NCBI GenBank assembly: GCA_017311185.1
Contig: JAESUZ010004132.1
Span: forward strand, 1 to 64,000
From: Proteles cristata cristata
Taxonomy: Eukaryota > Chordata > Mammalia > Carnivora > Hyaenidae
Length of the DNA: 64,000 nt
Direction: 5' to 3'
Shown here: piece after piece, positions 51,665 to 62,719 of the stretch
How positions within the stretch are numbered: the first letter of the stretch is position 1
How the letters are laid out: each line of letters begins with the position of its first letter
Made by a program: the position numbers and the translations under genes
Notes under the pieces: model-generated
Databases searched by the model: none
What the model saw: the letters and a program-made list of their open reading frames with translations, nothing else
Told to the model about the DNA's origin: nothing

Positions 51665-51790
51665 CATTTATTAGGACGGTTTTACAGTAGATGTGGACAC
51701 GGATGGCCAGAGAGGTAGAAGTGAAATGACTCCCTGAAGCGACACAGCTGGTAGATGGAGGAACTGGGATTCTGAACGCCTGAAAGATCT
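51665..51790 (-). mobile_element. MIR fragment, antisense
   Basis: GGTTTTACAGTAGATGTGGA, AGAAGTGAAATGACTCCCTG, AAGCGACACAGCTGGTAGAT, GGAGGAACTGGGATTCTGAA follow antisense MIR core. Confidence 0.7.
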
Positions 51791-51924
51791 AAGTCGTTTG
51801 CCTGGTGGTGATACTTGACAGGAAGGGAGAGCTTCGGGAAGCAGAAGGAGGCATCAGATGGGGGTGGAGAAGATGAATTCAACTTAGCACATTTTGACTT
51901 TAGAAGGCTGTGAAATCCTTACCA

Positions 51925-52250
51925 GACGGTATGTGTATACGTGAATATGAATGTGTGTGCACATGTACATACATGAATGTATGCATGTGCGATGTGCGTC
52001 TGCATGTGCACCTATGTTTATATGTGCATTCAAATCTGTATATATATAGTATACACGCATATACCCACATACACAGGCATATATACATCCACGTACTTAA
52101 ATATTTTATTTACACCCTTCAAAAGTCAAAATACTCTAAGTCGAATTCGTCTTCCTCGTCCCCCTTGAAACTTCCTTCATCTTTCCCTTCATGTATGTAT
52201 ATGTGCACACGTGTGTGGACGTGTGCACAGACGTGCAAGCATATGTGTTG
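51925..52250. repeat. Degenerate TG/CA/TA-rich alternating region
   Basis: Two stretches (51925-52100 and 52185-52250) of interrupted GTAT, TGCA, ACAT and TATA units, e.g. TGTATATATATAGTATACAC. The repeating reading frames in it (MYVCMC-type peptides) are artefacts of the repeat. An old, decayed dinucleotide array. Confidence 0.85.
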
Positions 52251-52914
52251 TGAATGAGCCACTGACGCCTCGCAAAGAAATCGCTGGCTACCGTTTAGTA
52301 TTCAGGGCTTTTGGAGAGCCATCTTACCTTTTCAGGAAGGGCGACTTCATGAGAGAGACCGGCTCCTTAACTGAGCCTCGTACACTGTCACAGACGGGTC
52401 ATGAGGAGAACAGAGGTGTAGCCAAAACAGCGGAAGGTGGGAGGGAAGGAATTCCTTCTGACGCGGCTAAGTGTTCTAGGCAGCGCTCAATGGAAATGGG
52501 AGCCTGACCGATGTCTGGACGTGAGCATTTGGGTTTGCGGTATTTCTTGTACACCCATGCGCCAGCCACTGAGGGAGGCCATAGGGGACACTCGGAAGGC
52601 TCAGAGCCCTCAGGCAGCTGGGGACGTCACACTTAATCCATGAGCAGAACAGATGAGCAAGGGGACGCGCGTGGCTTCAGAGAGAGGGCCGGCCCGTGTG
52701 GCTGCAGGGTGGGGGGCACCGAGTCTGAGGGTTGATGGGCAGTGTACTGCTCAGCCAGGTATTGGTACTGGAGGACAGGACTCCGGCTCTGCTGTGGCAT
52801 CATCCAGAATGAGCTTTGTCATATAAACTCATCAGCTAGGTGAAGCAGATGTCACTAAGGGCTTTCAAAGTACTCTTACGTGCTCTCCTAAGCTGTCAAG
52901 TTCACCTTGGCAGT
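52251..52914. other. Non-coding DNA, unassigned
   Basis: No repeat, exon or RNA gene recognised. Confidence 0.35.
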
Positions 52915-53690
52915 TTTTTTTGTTCCTGGATCTTGCTTCCGGTGTTCTATCTCAACGCCCATCCCCGGGGCACCTGGGTGGCTCCGTAGGTTGAGCGGCC
53001 GACCTCAGCTCAGGTCATGATCTCAAGTTCTTGAGTCTGAGCTCCGCATCGGGCTTTGCGCTGACAGCTCCAAGGCTGCCTCAGATCCTCTGCCTCCCCC
53101 ACCCCGCACGCTCCCAAAAGTAAATAAATCTTTAAAAAATAAACGAATACAAATAAACACCCATGACCAAACCCGAGGTCATGCAGATTTCACCCTGCAT
53201 TTTTCTCTGGGAGTTTTATAGGTTAACACTGCAGTCTGTGATGCGTTTCAAGTTCATTTGTGTGTGAGGCATGTGGGTCTGACTTCATATGTTGCATATG
53301 GATGTCCGAATGTTCCGGCCCCCTTTGTCTCAAAGAATATCCTTTCTCCGGGAAATTACCTTCGTCAAAAGTGAGCTGCTTTGCATGGGTCTATTTCTGG
53401 GCTCTCTATTGTGCTCCGCTGATCTGTGCGGCTGTCCTTTGTCAAAACCACACTGCCTTGATTGATGGGGCTTTATAGGGAGTCTTGAGATGGAGTAATG
53501 TGAGGCCTCTGACTTTGTCCTCTTTCGGAATAATTCTGGCTGGTGTAGGCCCTTCGCCTTGCCATTCGAAGAACTTGAGAATGAGCTTGTTGATGGCCTA
53601 CGGAAAGGCTTGTCAGTGTTTTGACTTGATTGCCCGAGACCTCGACGTTACGTTGGAGAGAATTAAGCTACCGTTTTGAACATGAGTGTT
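52915..53690 (-). mobile_element. Old L1, antisense ORF2 internal region, split by a SINE
   Basis: CCCATGACCAAACCCGAGGT, CTCTGGGAGTTTTATAGGTT, TTGCATATGGATGTCCGAAT, TTTCTGGGCTCTCTATTGTG, CCTTGATTGATGGGGC and TCTTTCGGAATAATTCTGGC are the diverged antisense of L1 ORF2 downstream of the reverse transcriptase. Unlike other L1 pieces here, this is not from the 3' end. Confidence 0.85.
52977..53155 (+). mobile_element. Can-SINE nested in L1
   Basis: Head GGGGCACCTGGGTGGCTCCG, CTCAGCTCAGGTCATGATCT, a degraded B box, GCTGACAGCTCC, a shortened body and the TAAATAAATCTTTAAAAAAT tail. Flanked by degenerate copies of AAC(G/A)CCCAT. Confidence 0.92.
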
Positions 53691-55000
53691 CTTTTTTCTT
53701 TTGAAAACTTTTTTTCCTTTTATTTTCTTTTCAAGCTTTAATTTTCCTTCCAGTTACTTAACAGGGTGCCAGAGTGGCTTCAGGGGTCCGGCATAGCCGT
53801 TCACGGACATCAGTGTAGGAGTTCGGCCCTAATCCTTGGAGGAGCCGGGTTCAGGAGAGGCCCGCACTGAGGGGCCGCGTAGGCCGGGGAAACCTCAGGG
53901 AACAGAGAAAAGGGGGAGGGTGTGTGCTCTCGAGGAGAAAGTGAGATGGACGTAGGAGCCAAGGGTTTGGGGGGACACTGGGGACCCTGGAGAGAGAGAC
54001 CGGACCGCACACACAGATGCAGGTGCACTTGGCTCCTATTCAGGGATGCGGACCCAGGGGAGGGGGCGATGTCTGGGCATCTCTGAGAGGCGAGAGACCA
54101 CGCCAGCTCTGTGGGGACGTGGTTGGGAGGTAGAGCAGATGGCCCGTCCATCGTTTTCAGCCGCCGCCTCGTCCCTTCCAGAAGGGAGAGAAGGCAGGAG
54201 CGCATGGGCCGCCTTCCAGAGCCAGGCTTAGCCCGAGCCGGCGCCTGGCTCCTCCTGGCCTTGGGAGAAGCTCTAGCTCTCGCAGCCTCCCCGGCCTGCC
54301 TTCCCCGGGGGCCTCGAAGATCAGCCTGAGCCAGAAGGAAGGAAGGAACCGGTGCTGGCGTGAAGCAGGGCAGCATTTTAATGCTCTCCGATGGCGTGGA
54401 GTTATTTGTTAAGAGGCAGAGCCCTTTCAAAGAATTCATTCTGAGTCAGAGAAGTCTTCATTTCTCCGCCTCGGATTGAGACCCCCCCCCCCCCATCTTT
54501 TGGAGAATTTGATAACACGGTGGCGTGAAACACAGATCATGTCTTCGGCCGGCCTCTTAGAGGTTTCTGGGTTGATGTGGTTTTTTTATGACCTGTCCGG
54601 TGTTCCTGTCTGCTCTGCCGGCCAGCGCCTCTTGCAGCTTCAGGGCTGTCCTTCAGCGAAAACGAAGGGGACCGGGGAGGTCTTTAGCACAGACCGCCTT
54701 TGAGGCGAGGTGCCCCAAGGTCATTGCTGCCAGCCCCCAGTCGCGTCTTGGGGGCGATCGGAGCATTCCCACCGCCTGTCACCCACCCTCTTCTCCCCAT
54801 TTGATCTCTGAAGATCGGAAACACGTAAATAAACCTGGCGAGGCCGTCCCCTCTGAGGCTTCCCCCTCAGTAAGTAGTTACAATAACTGCGTCTCTTCAT
54901 TTCATCCTTCCCTCCAGGAGGAAGGGGGGACGCCATACGCCACAGCAGGATTGGAGGGAGGGCTGACGCTTTAGAATTAATTTTTAAAATCAGGGTCTCA
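53691..55000. other. Repeat-poor DNA, GC-rich in the middle
   Basis: 53810-54440 is GC-rich with a 209-codon minus-strand frame at 53810-54439. It is the longest frame in the window, but is proline/serine-rich, overlapped on the other strand and has no recognised domain. A C(13) run sits at 54482-54494. Confidence 0.4.
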
Positions 55001-56330
55001 TTGCACCTTAATGACAAGAGGGAGGATGTTTATTACACCGCGGCCCGATCAGTATCTTCTCCTAAGTTTTCAGGCCTGTCGAGGGGCTTGCTTTAAGGAA
55101 ACTGAAACACACCCCGGCCTCTCCGAGAGAGGCAGATCAGTGCTGGCAGACATTGTTGCTAAGAGTGGCCCAGCTTTATCCCCTCCTCCTCCGCCTCCTC
55201 CTCTCTGCCCCCTGGCTTTAAAAAACAGAAGCTTAAAAGCCTCCATTGTGTGGAGGGGAGAAATATGCTAATCTGAGGCCCGTTTCCCCCTCCGGAGTCT
55301 TCTCTGGGCCTGTCATCTCTGCGATATGAATGAAGATCAAGGGGACAAAGGGATGAATAGGACGGTAGCTCTGCTGCCCCCTCCTCCCCAGCCGGACGCC
55401 CACCCCCCACCCTGGGGCCGCAGGCTGCCCAGGGTTGAGTGGGTTCTCGGGGGTTTGCTCTCTCCTCCCTCAGGCGCTGCTTCCTGTCGTTGCTAGACAG
55501 CCCCCTTGTATAGGGCACTGAGGCCAGGCCCCTTGCAGGAAGGCCCTGTGCTCCTTATTCCGCGCACAGGGGTGGGGGCGTTATGCAAGGCACCCGGGCC
55601 CTCCACCTCGTAGCGGAGACACAGGCAACAAAAAAGAACAAAAAAAAAAAAAAAGAGAGAGAGAAATTAGTGATCCGAAATGGCAAAAGCTTAATCAGGC
55701 CAAGGCCATGACTAAAGGGTTGTCTGGATTCTTGTGCTTTCCACACCAGCCTTACTGTGGTTTAATAGCTGAAGTCAAGTCTTCAGCTTATGGCTTCGGT
55801 GCCCTCCCTGGATGCGTCGCTGGATTTTATGTGTTAAACCTTTACTTTCTGTGCGGCACGTTTAGCCGGGATTTCTGTACAGTGAGATGACGGTGTTGGA
55901 TGTGGACTCCCACGCTCAACAATGGGAAAAATATGTTTTCCTTCCTGCTCCGGCTGGCTGATTTTTATGCAGGGAGGTGCATTGATTTAATTCCTGTGGG
56001 CACGTTTTAGCTCGGTTAGTTTTTAAATGCGCGAATTTTATAACCGGAGAATGACGCGCGCATTACCAAGGAGCCATTAAGACCAGAAAAAATGCTTCCA
56101 AATTGAAATTCCCCATGACTCATTGGAGGCAATTTGTAAATTTGTCAGGTATACTTGGAGTGTAGTCTATATAGCCCACGAAAGTGAATTTTATGCTACT
56201 GTTTGAAGCTAGGAAATGAATGTTAATTGCAGTCTGGGTTCCTGTTGAGTGCTGAGTGGATATGAATGGCGGTTGGTTTTAGGTGTGAAATCAAAACGGG
56301 TCTTTATCGTAGTGGTCTCTAATGTGCTTT
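55000..56330. promoter_or_regulatory. Large repeat-free block, candidate conserved regulatory DNA
   Basis: 1.3 kb without transposons. Holds SOX-type CCATTGTG at 55243-55250 close to POU-type ATATGCTAAT at 55263-55272. Also a C/T-rich tract at 55180-55216, a poly(A)/GA stretch at 55627-55665, ATGACTCATTGG (AP-1-type TGACTCA) near 56116, TTTTTATGCAGGG, and GCGCGAATTTTATAACCG. Function is inferred. Confidence 0.4.
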
Positions 56331-57030
56331 TTTTTTTTTTTTAAATAGACATTGAGTCCTTGTTCCTCTTGACTATAAATTCTGAAAAACTAACACTTGG
56401 TACATCTCTGCCCTGTAAAAATGAGACGTTCCTTACACCCACAGAGCTTCGCTGGATAGAAACGCAGGTTAGAGCTCGTGCATCCACCTCCACAAAGTAG
56501 CTCACACAGTGGACACACGCAGGGTTTTAAATGACGGGCTGTGTGGATTTGTTTCTTCCTTATTAAGGTCTAGGTTTTGTTCTTTGGTGTGGGAAGCACA
56601 GTTTCGGCTTTAAAATCACAGTCTGTAAGCAGCTACCTTTAATCCACTTTTCTGATTCAAATCAGCAGGTCAGGAATGTCACAGTGAAAAAACAGATCTA
56701 CCACCTCCTTTAGTGACTTAAAGTGCCAACTGGTAAGGGTGGCGAGCCCAAGACTTGTGTCACTGAAACTCCGATCACAAAGCAGTGGTCCAACATGTGT
56801 TTTGTTTGTTTGTTGTTTAACCTCGACAGGTGGCATAAGATCAGCATTCCAGAGCCACCTTACTCTGAGTGACATCTTGCATGTGTTTGAGTTCACTCGG
56901 GCACGCTTGTCCGCTGCCGCCCTGTCCCTAGCTGCCCCCTTGTCCCTAGCTCCCCGGAAGTGAATACATAATCGTGCTGAGCATTTTTCATGTCTGGCAG
57001 CGCTCATGTGCTTACACGTTTCACTATAAA
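56331..57030. other. Non-coding DNA, unassigned
   Basis: A T(15) run at about 56328-56342, then AT-rich sequence with no recognised element. Short opposing frames at 56657-57007 lack domains. Confidence 0.35.
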
Positions 57031-57044
57031 AGATGTAAAAGCTG

Positions 57045-57245
57045 GGGCGCCTGGGTGGCTTAGTCGGTTGAGCGTCCGACTTTCGCTTAGGTCATGATCT
57101 CGCGGTTCGTGGGTTCGAGCCCCGCGTCGGGCTCTGTGCTGGCTGCAGCTCAGAGCCTGGAGCCTGTTTCAGTCTGTGACTCCCTCTCTCTCTGACCCTC
57201 CCCTGCTCATGCTGTCTCTCTCTGTCTCCTAGAAATAAAAAAAAA
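57045..57245 (+). mobile_element. Young-subfamily Can-SINE
   Basis: GTGGCTTAGTCGGTTGAGCG, ACTTTCGCTTAGGTCATGAT, GTTCGAGCCCCGCGTCGGGC, GTGCTGGCTGCAGCTCAGAG and CTCCTAGAAATAAAAAAAAA. Flanked by a perfect 12-bp duplication ATGTAAAAGCTG at 57033-57044 and 57246-57257. The only SINE between 53.2 and 60.9 kb. Confidence 0.96.
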
Positions 57246-57257
57246 ATGTAAAAGCTG

Positions 57258-59250
57258 AACGCAGCTGGGAGGTGAGCAAACCCGAGCCAGGTAGCGAGAC
57301 TTCTTGCGCCTGTTTTGACGCTCAGTGATGCGCAAAACCCTCAGAAGGGTTCTGGATGGTTCCGGCCACCGCTGCTAACGGTGCCAGCTTGGAGCGAGTC
57401 TGGTGTGTAACGATGGCTTTGAGAAAGGCGTGTGGAAATGACTAGCTTTCATCTGCACTCATGTAAATACTTGATGTAGTAGCCGGGCCCTGTTCTTACC
57501 GCATTGCTCTCTTCTCATTTCGTCTTTCCGGTCCGTTTAAGGTGTGTGGACTGAATATTATCAGACTCGACAGGTGAGGACTCGTGAAGACACTGAAATT
57601 CCTTACAGCATCGTTGGGTGTGAACCGCTGCTCCGTATCCCGATCCAGATGGTGTTTCCTCCAGGAAGGCTTCCTTGCCACTCGCCTATGAGTTCAGCTT
57701 TGCCCCATCCCTACCCCTTACCCATCCGCCCCCCTCCCATTCCTCTGGTCCTCCCGTGGAGGGTTGTGTGTGTTCCGGTGCTGGCCGGTCACCGCACCTG
57801 CGCTGGGGAACGAATAGGACGTGGAGCCTGTCACGGACTGTCCGTTCTGGTGAGGGAGATACCGTGTGATTGCCGCCACCGCGACGGTGCCGCGACACCA
57901 GTGGGTAGGTAGGTCAGTATTCGCTAATTCCGAGTGAGGGAGCGTGTCCCTCTGCTCCCCAGATCCCTGCGGCTGCTCACACACGGACCACCTCCACTCT
58001 CGTGACCTCACCGTGCCCGGCACAACCCTTGTTCCCGGGCTGGAGCCTGATCAATGTGTGTCAGGTGAACAAATGAGCTGTGAAGAGTTAAAAGGTTTAG
58101 AACTGGTTTTCGGTGTTGCTGGCGGTAAATCACGAGTATTTAGAAAGGAAGAAATTGGCTTTCGGCGCCTTCTGCGCGCTTCCTACTGTAAGTGCTCGTA
58201 TGGCTCTGATGGAGAAATACTGAGGTATCTGTGTTTTCTCTGAGGAAGAGGAGGGCAAGGCGAAGGAAATGCAGATGTCCTGGCTGCGAAGTCCGGAAGT
58301 TCAGATGTTCGGCACAGGTTTCAGACTGAGAACCGATAGAGCAGCCCAGCTGAGATGGAGGAAGGCAGATCTGCACATTGACTGCTTGTGATTCCCAGTA
58401 ATAAAAACCATCACTTTTCATGATAAGAGTTTGAACTGTGAAATAATTTCTGTCTTGACCCCGCTGAATGCCTGGGATTAGTAGGCTTAGAAATGTAGAT
58501 CTCCTGTCTTTCGAATATTAACAAAAGAAATGAGCAGCCATTAGTGAAAAATAATCAGGTAACTTCTTCAAAAGGAGTCCGTGTCCCACCTGATTAATGT
58601 ACTGACTGGTCAACTCTTTGGTGTGAACGTGACGCACTGCCCATCCCTTTCACCCATGAAACTGGTCTCTGAGCAGCAGAAAAGGTTACCCAGCAAGTCC
58701 CTCTTCCGGTAGGATTTTGGACATTCTGAGCAAGCTAGTGATCAGCGTGGCCAGTTAGAAATAAAAATGTTTACATTTTCTGAATCCAGAGGAGGTTCAG
58801 AGTGCTGTGTTCAGTTCATCCTTTCCCAGCCAACCCTCAGAAACCGGCACTTCAAAAAAAGAAAGCCATTCTCAGCTCGGGAACGTATCACACGCGCTAG
58901 GGTTCTTGGTGAGAAGTTCCCGTTTGTCGCCAGTAACAGAGCGTGGAGGTGTGAGTGGATTTCCTTTTGATGTTGATGAATGTGTGTCTCTATTCTTATC
59001 CTGCACTGCCGTCCGTGCCTTGCGCTTGGATCTCCTTCCCTGAGTGGGCGGGAATGAGTGAGATCTCCGTTCGGGAGCCGGGAATTTCCCACAATCCTGG
59101 GTTCTCTCCTGAGAGCGGGTGGAGCATGTGACCATTCCTCATCCGTTATCCGGTGGCCGGGGCTGGGTGACAAGCCTCACCCTGGAGCTTTATCGCCTTT
59201 GTGGGGGTGGGGGGGAGGGGAACGTTTTAAACCCCGCTCTGGTCTTGCCT
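57258..59250. other. Repeat-poor DNA with a CpG-rich patch
   Basis: No repeat named over 2 kb. 57770-57910 is CpG-rich (about 15 CpG). AT-rich 58430-58620 has CCTGATTAATGTACTGAC and CCATTAGTGAAAAATAATC. G-run GTGGGGGTGGGGGGGAGGGG at 59201-59220 could form a G-quadruplex. No exon seen. Confidence 0.4.
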
Positions 59251-59254
59251 ATTA

Positions 59255-59335
59255 ATCATAACTGCTACTTTTTATTGAGTGTCCCCAGCTCTCTTGCAAA
59301 GCCCGTGGTGTGCATTAGCTCACTTAATCCAGTGG
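59255..59335 (-). mobile_element. MIR fragment, antisense
   Basis: CTGCTACTTTTTATTGAGTG, CTTGCAAAGCCCGTGGTGTG and CATTAGCTCACTTAATCC follow antisense MIR 3' end (CATTTATTGAGCGCTTAC, ATTAACTCATTTAATCC). Confidence 0.65.
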
Positions 59336-59621
59336 CATAGTCTATCAGTGGCTTTTCATTAAAAAGATAAATTGATGTTAACAGGCATTGATTTCCAAAG
59401 ATTTATGTCGCCTTTTCTGTCACGCTGTCTTGGCCCAATACTTTTTTGCTTTTAGAAGGTATTTTGTGGAATACATGAATGTGTTTGTGTGGAGATGTAA
59501 TGTGTATTTCAGGAAGAATTATCTCTGTCTAGGGCGTGCATTGCAGAAGAGGCATTTAGGTCTTATCCTAACAGAGTGCTTGCTCTGATAGCTGTGCGTC
59601 AGGCGAAAACAAGTGCTCCTC

Positions 59622-59695
59622 TGGCTGTGAGTCAAGAGACCTGGATCTTGAGTCCTGTCTTTCCCAATTACAGACTAGAAAAGGAAAGAAGAGCT
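59622..59695 (+). mobile_element. MIR core fragment (weak)
   Basis: GCTGTGAGTCAAGAGACCTG, GATCTTGAGTCCTGTC and CCAATTACAGACTAG resemble MIR sense core (GAGTCAGGAGACCTGGGTTC, TAGTCCC, GCCACTAACTAGC). Confidence 0.4.
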
Positions 59696-60940
59696 AGATG
59701 GTTTTAAGATTTTCCTCCTGCTTTGGGATCCGGCGCGTACGTGACATTTATTTTAAGCTGGACCAGAAAATCAGGGAAGAACTGAAAAAAATTCTTCTCA
59801 TTGGAGCTTCCGTGAAGAATTTCTAGGCGGACTCGAGTGACCTCATGAAATGGCTTGGCGGTAAAATGGAGGTAAAGGGCTCGCCCTCTCAGGGCACTGG
59901 GTGACGTTGCCAACTCCATGGCGCAGACAGAGGGCAAGCCCAAGGGCATGGTACTCGGTACTGTCTTCTCTGAATTGACGCCCATCATCTGGTGTCCACT
60001 TTGAAGTCCCATGAGCCCATTCTGATTCCACTTGAGTTTAAGATTAAGTGACCTCAAGCTTTTTGTTGCTTGAGAACATAGAGTGAACAAGCACGTGTTA
60101 AAGAGCACGTAGCCGACGTAACAGCACCATCTTACCCCCACAGACAGGAGAAGGATTTGACCAAATGGCTTGCGGGGTCAGTGTGGAAGGTGGCACTCAC
60201 TGATCTGGTGATCTTAAAAAAAAAAAAAAAAGACTGGCTTTGGCAATGCATCATGCCTCTGCCATAGAAATTATTAGTGTAGAATTTAGGAGCAACTAGG
60301 ACGTAAAGTTACGTGTGCTGCGAGCGGCCGCTCGCCTGCTGTGCGTGTCTCAGCGGCCTCTGCAGAGCATTGGGAAGTGCTGGGTGTCCGCTCGGAAGTT
60401 AGCAAAGATACCGGGGCGGGGCCTGCGAACCTGGGAGGTGACTCCACGTAGTCCTTTTGCAGGGGCGCACAGGGAGGGCTGGCCGAAGAGGCAGTGTTGA
60501 AGATGCAGAAGAGTTTGAATAAAATTGATTCGTAAAGCGTTCATGGGGAAAAAAATCCATTTTTTCTAATTAGCCGTTCTTATGTTCACAAATTAAATAT
60601 TTAAATAGCAAAAGAAAGCAGGTTCGTTTGGTGTTACTTGTTCCCCAGGAAGCGGTGCTGGCTCGTGCAAATCGTTTTCTGTCAGGAGGGTTCTTAAATC
60701 CTCTGTGGGGAAACCCCTGCTGGAGTGTGTTTTCAGTGCTTCTGTTCTGTCTTGGGGACACAGGGCAGTTTCTCAGTCCGCTCTCAGCATCTCTCTGGCT
60801 TCACGGTGATCGTCTCTGGCTTTTGGGGTCCTGCCGTACACTGCTGGGACCTAGAGACACACTTCCACATTGTTTGACCAAACCGTCAACGTGCGCCTTT
60901 ACCTAGTAGCTCGTTGGCCCCGTGTCCGTTCCTGAGGTCA
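59696..60940. other. Repeat-poor DNA with a GC-rich patch
   Basis: No repeat named. An A(16) run at about 60216-60231 has no attached SINE. 60310-60480 is CpG-rich (CTGCGAGCGGCCGCTCGCC). The minus-strand 145-codon frame at 59704-60141 has no recognised domain. Confidence 0.35.
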
Positions 60941-60957
60941 AGAAACGATACAGAGGT

Positions 60958-61154
60958 GCCTGGGTGGCTCAGCCAGTTGGTGGAGCTTCTGACTCCTGAG
61001 TTCGGCTCAGGTCATGATCCCGGAGGCATGGGATGGAGCCCCGAGTTGGGCTCCTCCCTGAGCGTGGAGCCTGCTTAAGATTCTCTCCCCCTCCCCCTCT
61101 GTCCCTCTCCCAGCCTGGTGTGCGCGCACTCTCTCAAAAGGGAAAAACACACTG
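60958..61154 (+). mobile_element. Older Can-SINE (ancestral carnivore type)
   Basis: Head GTGCCTGGGTGGCTCAGCCA with an insertion before the A-box end, GGAGCCCCGAGTTGGGCTCC, and CCTGAGCGTGGAGCCTGCTT, the caniform-like body, not the cat-type GACAGCTCAGAGCC. A CCCCTCCCCCTCTGTCCC body follows. Flanked by the 9-bp duplication TACAGAGGT at 60949-60957 and 61155-61163; the exact head boundary is ambiguous by a few bases. Confidence 0.88.
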
Positions 61155-61163
61155 TACAGAGGT

Positions 61164-61715
61164 CGTCCCTCAGATTTTTCCTTCTTTGGAGACACTCTGA
61201 ATCTGTATATTCCCCAATACAAAGACATTGTGTGCGATTTAGTGACATCAGATACTAGATTTCAGTGAGATGGCTCAGATTTATTCTCCGTTGGTGGCCC
61301 TCCTTAAACCCTAGGATAGCTGGCGTCTGGCCTGCCGGGGATGGTTATTTCACTCCTCTTGTCCTGCCTCTGACAGATAAAGCAGCAGAGGCTCAGGTGT
61401 GTGTGGCCCGAGTCCCCATGATGGCAGGTGACCGGGCCAGTGCTCATTCACTCCGTGGTGAATGTAACCTGCTTTTCTCGCGCTGACTTTGAATCTCACC
61501 GATCTTACTGTGCCTTGTGGACCTACTGGAATTCTGTGCTCAGAGGGCATTGTCAATGTCAAGTGCAAGTGCTGTGGCACAGAGCTCGTAGCTCCATTGC
61601 CTCATCAGGCCTCACTTGCAAAATACAGATTTAAAGATCAAATTACTAGGCAGTCGAACACCGTGACATCAGAGCATTAAACCAAGCTCGAGGCTCTTCT
61701 TGAGGGCAGGGCTCG
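61164..61715. other. Non-coding DNA, unassigned
   Basis: No repeat named. A short frame at 61489-61680 contains a KCKCCG pattern, not enough to infer a zinc-binding protein. Confidence 0.35.
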
Positions 61716-61802
61716 CTGTGCGTTTTTTCTTTTCTTTCCTTTTCTTTTTTTCTTCCTTCCTTCCTTCCTTCCTTTCTTTCTTTCTTCTTTTTTTTTTTTA
61801 AA
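61716..61802 (+). repeat. Polypyrimidine tract (TTTC/TTCC microsatellite)
   Basis: About 80 bp of pure C/T with runs of TTTTCTTT, five CTTC units and CTTT units. Ends in T(10) and AAATAAAAATC. Triplex (H-DNA)-type composition. Confidence 0.9.
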
Positions 61803-62184
61803 TAAAAATCAGAGGCGAATCTAATTTGGTTCTGAGTACCCAGGTGTGGGCAACATCTCCAGATTCCACCAACCGATTTTTATAGTTTGTTAAAGGGTGC
61901 CCTTGGGGACACATCCTTTTGAATCTCGTGGCCTTATTCATCTTGGCCCCATTTATTTATTTGCAGCTTAGTCACATCCCAGCTGGACCTCCTCGGGGGG
62001 GTCTGGGGCAGATGTGGGAGTCAGGAGGGAACTGCAACATCCAGTCAGGCCGGACGACAGCTCAGAAGTGTACCCCTCGGGGACAGGGAAAGCTCTGGAA
62101 GGACCTTGGACCTGTCTGATGGTGGCAGGAGCAAAAGAACTGAGGAGATAGAAATATTAACGCCTCTCAAGGATCACGTAGGAA
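61803..62184. other. Non-coding DNA, unassigned
   Basis: No recognised element. Confidence 0.35.
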
Positions 62185-62345
62185 GCGTTGTTCAGAGACC
62201 TTGTCTGCCCTGGCTCCCTCACTGCCCTGACGGCAGCCTGATGAAGGAAGTGCTCCGTGGGCCCATTTCACAGATGGCACCGCCGAAGCTCAGGAAGGCC
62301 AGGTGCCTTCACGAGGCTGGTAGCTGGTAGAGCTGGGCTGTAAGG
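62185..62345 (-). mobile_element. MIR, antisense
   Basis: CCATTTCACAGATGGCACCG, CCGAAGCTCAGGAAGGCCAG and TGGTAGCTGGTAGAGCTGGG follow antisense MIR (CCCATTTTACAGATGAGGAA, CTGAGGCACAGAGAGG, CTAGTAAGTGGCAGAGC). Confidence 0.7.
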
Positions 62346-62564
62346 GGTGGCGGGCGAGGATACAGACAGGGCCCCCCCACCTCACTGGGGACATGTGCTG
62401 TGCGTTGTACCAGAGGTTTGAGAGGGGGCAGGAGGGAACAAGTCCGTGTGGTGGCCTGGATTCCCTGGGGCAAGCAGCTGATGGCAGCCGATGGCCCAGT
62501 CGCCTGGCCCCTTGTGGAACTTCTCCAGTTGAGTCTGACGCCTGAGTCCCCACCTGTGGCATCC

Positions 62565-62700
62565 CGTGGCCTGAGTCAAGGCTCAGCCCAGCCTCTGACC
62601 AGCCGTGTGACCTTGGCCAAGGCCTTCGGGCTCCCTCGGGCCTTGGCTTCTCCATCCACGTGACGGGGATGGTTCTGCCCGCCTCGTGCCACCCCGGGGA
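62565..62700 (+). mobile_element. MIR, sense
   Basis: CCCAGCCTCTGACCAGCCGT, GTGACCTTGGCCAAGGCCTT, CCTTGGCTTCTCCATCCACG and TGACGGGGATGGTTCTGCC match the MIR core (GCCACTTACTAGCTGTGTGA, CCTTGGGCAAG, CCTCAGTTTCCTCATCTG, GGGGATAATA). Confidence 0.8.
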
Positions 62701-62719
62701 AGGGAAAGGCGAAAGAAGG

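Noticed and set aside
53810..54439. 209-codon minus-strand open frame as a gene
   Set aside because: GC-rich, low-complexity P/S/R-rich sequence overlapped by frames on the opposite strand, with no domain, Kozak context of note or splice evidence.
654..61154. tRNA-like genes at the SINE heads (A-box TGGCTCAGTCGG, B-box GGTTCGAGCCC)
   Set aside because: These are the tRNA-Lys-derived heads of carnivore SINEs, each continuing into a SINE body and A-rich tail. They are not functional tRNA genes.
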